DNA of 5,216 nucleotides from a bacterium (lineage in GTDB: Bacteria; Atribacterota; Phoenicimicrobiia; Phoenicimicrobiales; Phoenicimicrobiaceae): positions 1 through 5,216 of the forward strand of contig JAHJOY010000220.1 in NCBI GenBank assembly GCA_018819665.1. Reading direction: 5' to 3'. Below the pieces are notes generated by a model. That model was not told the DNA's origin. It saw only the letters and a program-made list of their open reading frames with translations, and did not search any database. The translations under genes and the position numbers were made by a program. Below, piece by piece: positions 4,241 through 5,216 of the stretch; position 1 is the stretch's first letter, and each line of letters begins with the position of its first letter.

Positions 4241-5216
4241 TTGAGAAGAAATATTTATTTAAGTAAATTAACCTTAAAAGAAGCTCGAGAAAAATTTTAT
4301 AAAACTTTATTAAAATACAAACTTGCTCAGCCTCTAAAGGGGGAATTGGTTTCTACTGAAGATTCTTTAGGACGGATTACCGCAGAACCAATTTTTGCCA
4401 AGATATCCTCTCCCTATTATCAAGCGGCAGCTATGGATGGGGTAGTGGTCAGAGCAAGGGATACTTATGAAGCTTCCGAATCTTCTCCTATTACTTTAAA
4501 GATTAATCAAGACTTTCATTTTATAAATACCGGTAATCCCATACCTTTCGGTTTTGATGCAGTGATAAAGATTGAGGATATAAACCCTTTGAATGAATTT
4601 AAAAGAGAGAAGAACAAAGATATTTCTAATGGTTTTAACGATGATTCAAAAAAAGAAAATATTAAAGAAATTAAAATATTTTCGGCAGTTTCCCCGGGGC
4701 AACATATCCGCAACATTGGGGAAGATGTAGTAGCTAATCAGTTAATTATCCCTGTAAATCATAAAATCCGTCCAGTAGATATTGGGGCTTTATTGGCAGG
4801 AGGAGTAAACCAACTTTTTGCCCGCAGGAAGCCCAAGGTAGCAGTTATACCTACGGGTGATGAATTGATTCCACCCGGGGAAGAAATTAGTCCTGGTAAA
4901 ATTATTGAATATAATTCTAAAATAATTAAAGGTTTGATTTACGAGTGGGGAGGAAAGGCAATAGTATACGAAATTGTTAAAGACATCTCCGTAGATTTAA
5001 AGAGGATTTTGCTTGAAGCTGCCTCACAAAATGATGTAGTAGTGGTCCTTGCCGGTTCCTCTGCTGGCTCAAAAGATTTCACTTCCGAGATGGTCAAAAG
5101 TATAGGTGATGTTGTGGTTCACGGAGTAGCTATTATGCCAGGGAAACCGACAATTTTAGGAATTATTGATGACACTCCTCTTATCGGGCTTCCTGGTTAC
5201 CCGATCTCGGCAATCA
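4241..5216 (+). CDS. moeA: Second MoeA-type protein (partial), probably MoeA fused to a PBP domain
   Basis: The reading frame is open from TTG 4241 to the window edge (325 residues, 3' end missing). It is a divergent MoeA paralogue: AAAMDGVVV (62-70; Asp66 matches the MDGYA Asp), FINTGNPIPFGFDAVIKIED (94-113), SPGQHIRNIGEDV (151-163), RPVDIGALLAGGV (about 175-187), PTGDEL (204-209), IIEYNSK (221-227), AGSSAGSKDFT (271-281), VVHGVAIMPGKPT (292-304) and GLPGYPISAI (316-325). The NTG.PIP..FDAVI.IED, AGSSAGS.DFT and GLPGYP signatures are those I associate with MoeA proteins of about 630-650 residues carrying a C-terminal periplasmic-binding-protein-like domain. That domain would lie beyond the edge, so the fusion is inference. 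Residues about 115-143 are an Asn/Lys/Asp/Glu-rich insert between conserved blocks. It follows moeA by 34 nt, probably in the same transcript. Metal insertion is the likely role; a separate W-versus-Mo role is possible. Confidence 0.9.
   Translation, partial: MRRNIYLSKLTLKEAREKFYKTLLKYKLAQPLKGELVSTEDSLGRITAEPIFAKISSPYYQAAAMDGVVVRARDTYEASESSPITLKINQDFHFINTGNPIPFGFDAVIKIEDINPLNEFKREKNKDISNGFNDDSKKENIKEIKIFSAVSPGQHIRNIGEDVVANQLIIPVNHKIRPVDIGALLAGGVNQLFARRKPKVAVIPTGDELIPPGEEISPGKIIEYNSKIIKGLIYEWGGKAIVYEIVKDISVDLKRILLEAASQNDVVVVLAGSSAGSKDFTSEMVKSIGDVVVHGVAIMPGKPTILGIIDDTPLIGLPGYPISAI

Noticed and set aside
4516..4716. 66-codon open frame on the - strand opposite the second moeA
   Set aside because: It is a Phe/Ser/Leu-rich shadow of the Lys/Glu/Asn-rich insert in the real gene and shows no other support.

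Overview
This window holds the front part of one co-directional (+ strand) operon for capturing tungstate or molybdate and inserting it into molybdopterin. In order it contains a molybdenum-cofactor (Moco) type riboswitch with an intrinsic terminator, tupA (periplasmic oxyanion-binding protein), tupB (ABC permease), tupC (ATPase with a C-terminal Mop/TOBE domain), moeA (molybdenum/tungsten insertase), and a second, divergent moeA paralogue cut by the right edge.

The DNA is AT-rich, with A/T-ending codons, short gaps, and two genes that start with TTG. This fits a low-G+C bacterium, probably an anaerobe using Mo- or W-dependent oxidoreductases. TupA has a signal peptide without a canonical lipobox. 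That fits a freely periplasmic protein and hints at a two-membrane cell rather than a classical Gram-positive one. I cannot name the taxon from this sequence.

Layout: 1-33 is AT-rich lead-in with no promoter I can defend. Positions 34-141 are the riboswitch aptamer, with a GAAA tetraloop arm and a near-match to the 11-nt tetraloop receptor. Positions 160-187 are a hairpin plus T-run terminator whose 5' arm can instead pair with the aptamer core. Positions 188-232 are spacer and RBS. tupA is 233-1063. An 8-bp-periodic array at 1041-1144 runs from inside the 3' end of tupA almost to the tupB RBS and folds into a long imperfect hairpin. tupB is 1161-1853, tupC 1863-2882, moeA 2950-4206, and the partial second moeA 4241-5216.

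How it works together: when cofactor is scarce, transcription should read through the leader. TupABC then imports WO4/MoO4 and the MoeA proteins insert the metal into adenylylated molybdopterin. When cofactor is plentiful, the aptamer should fold and free the terminator arm, shutting the operon off. The Mop domain on TupC may add a second, protein-level feedback on transport.

The least ordinary parts are the octamer array and hairpin between tupA and tupB, and a Moco-type (not Tuco-type) aptamer in front of a transporter of the tungstate family.
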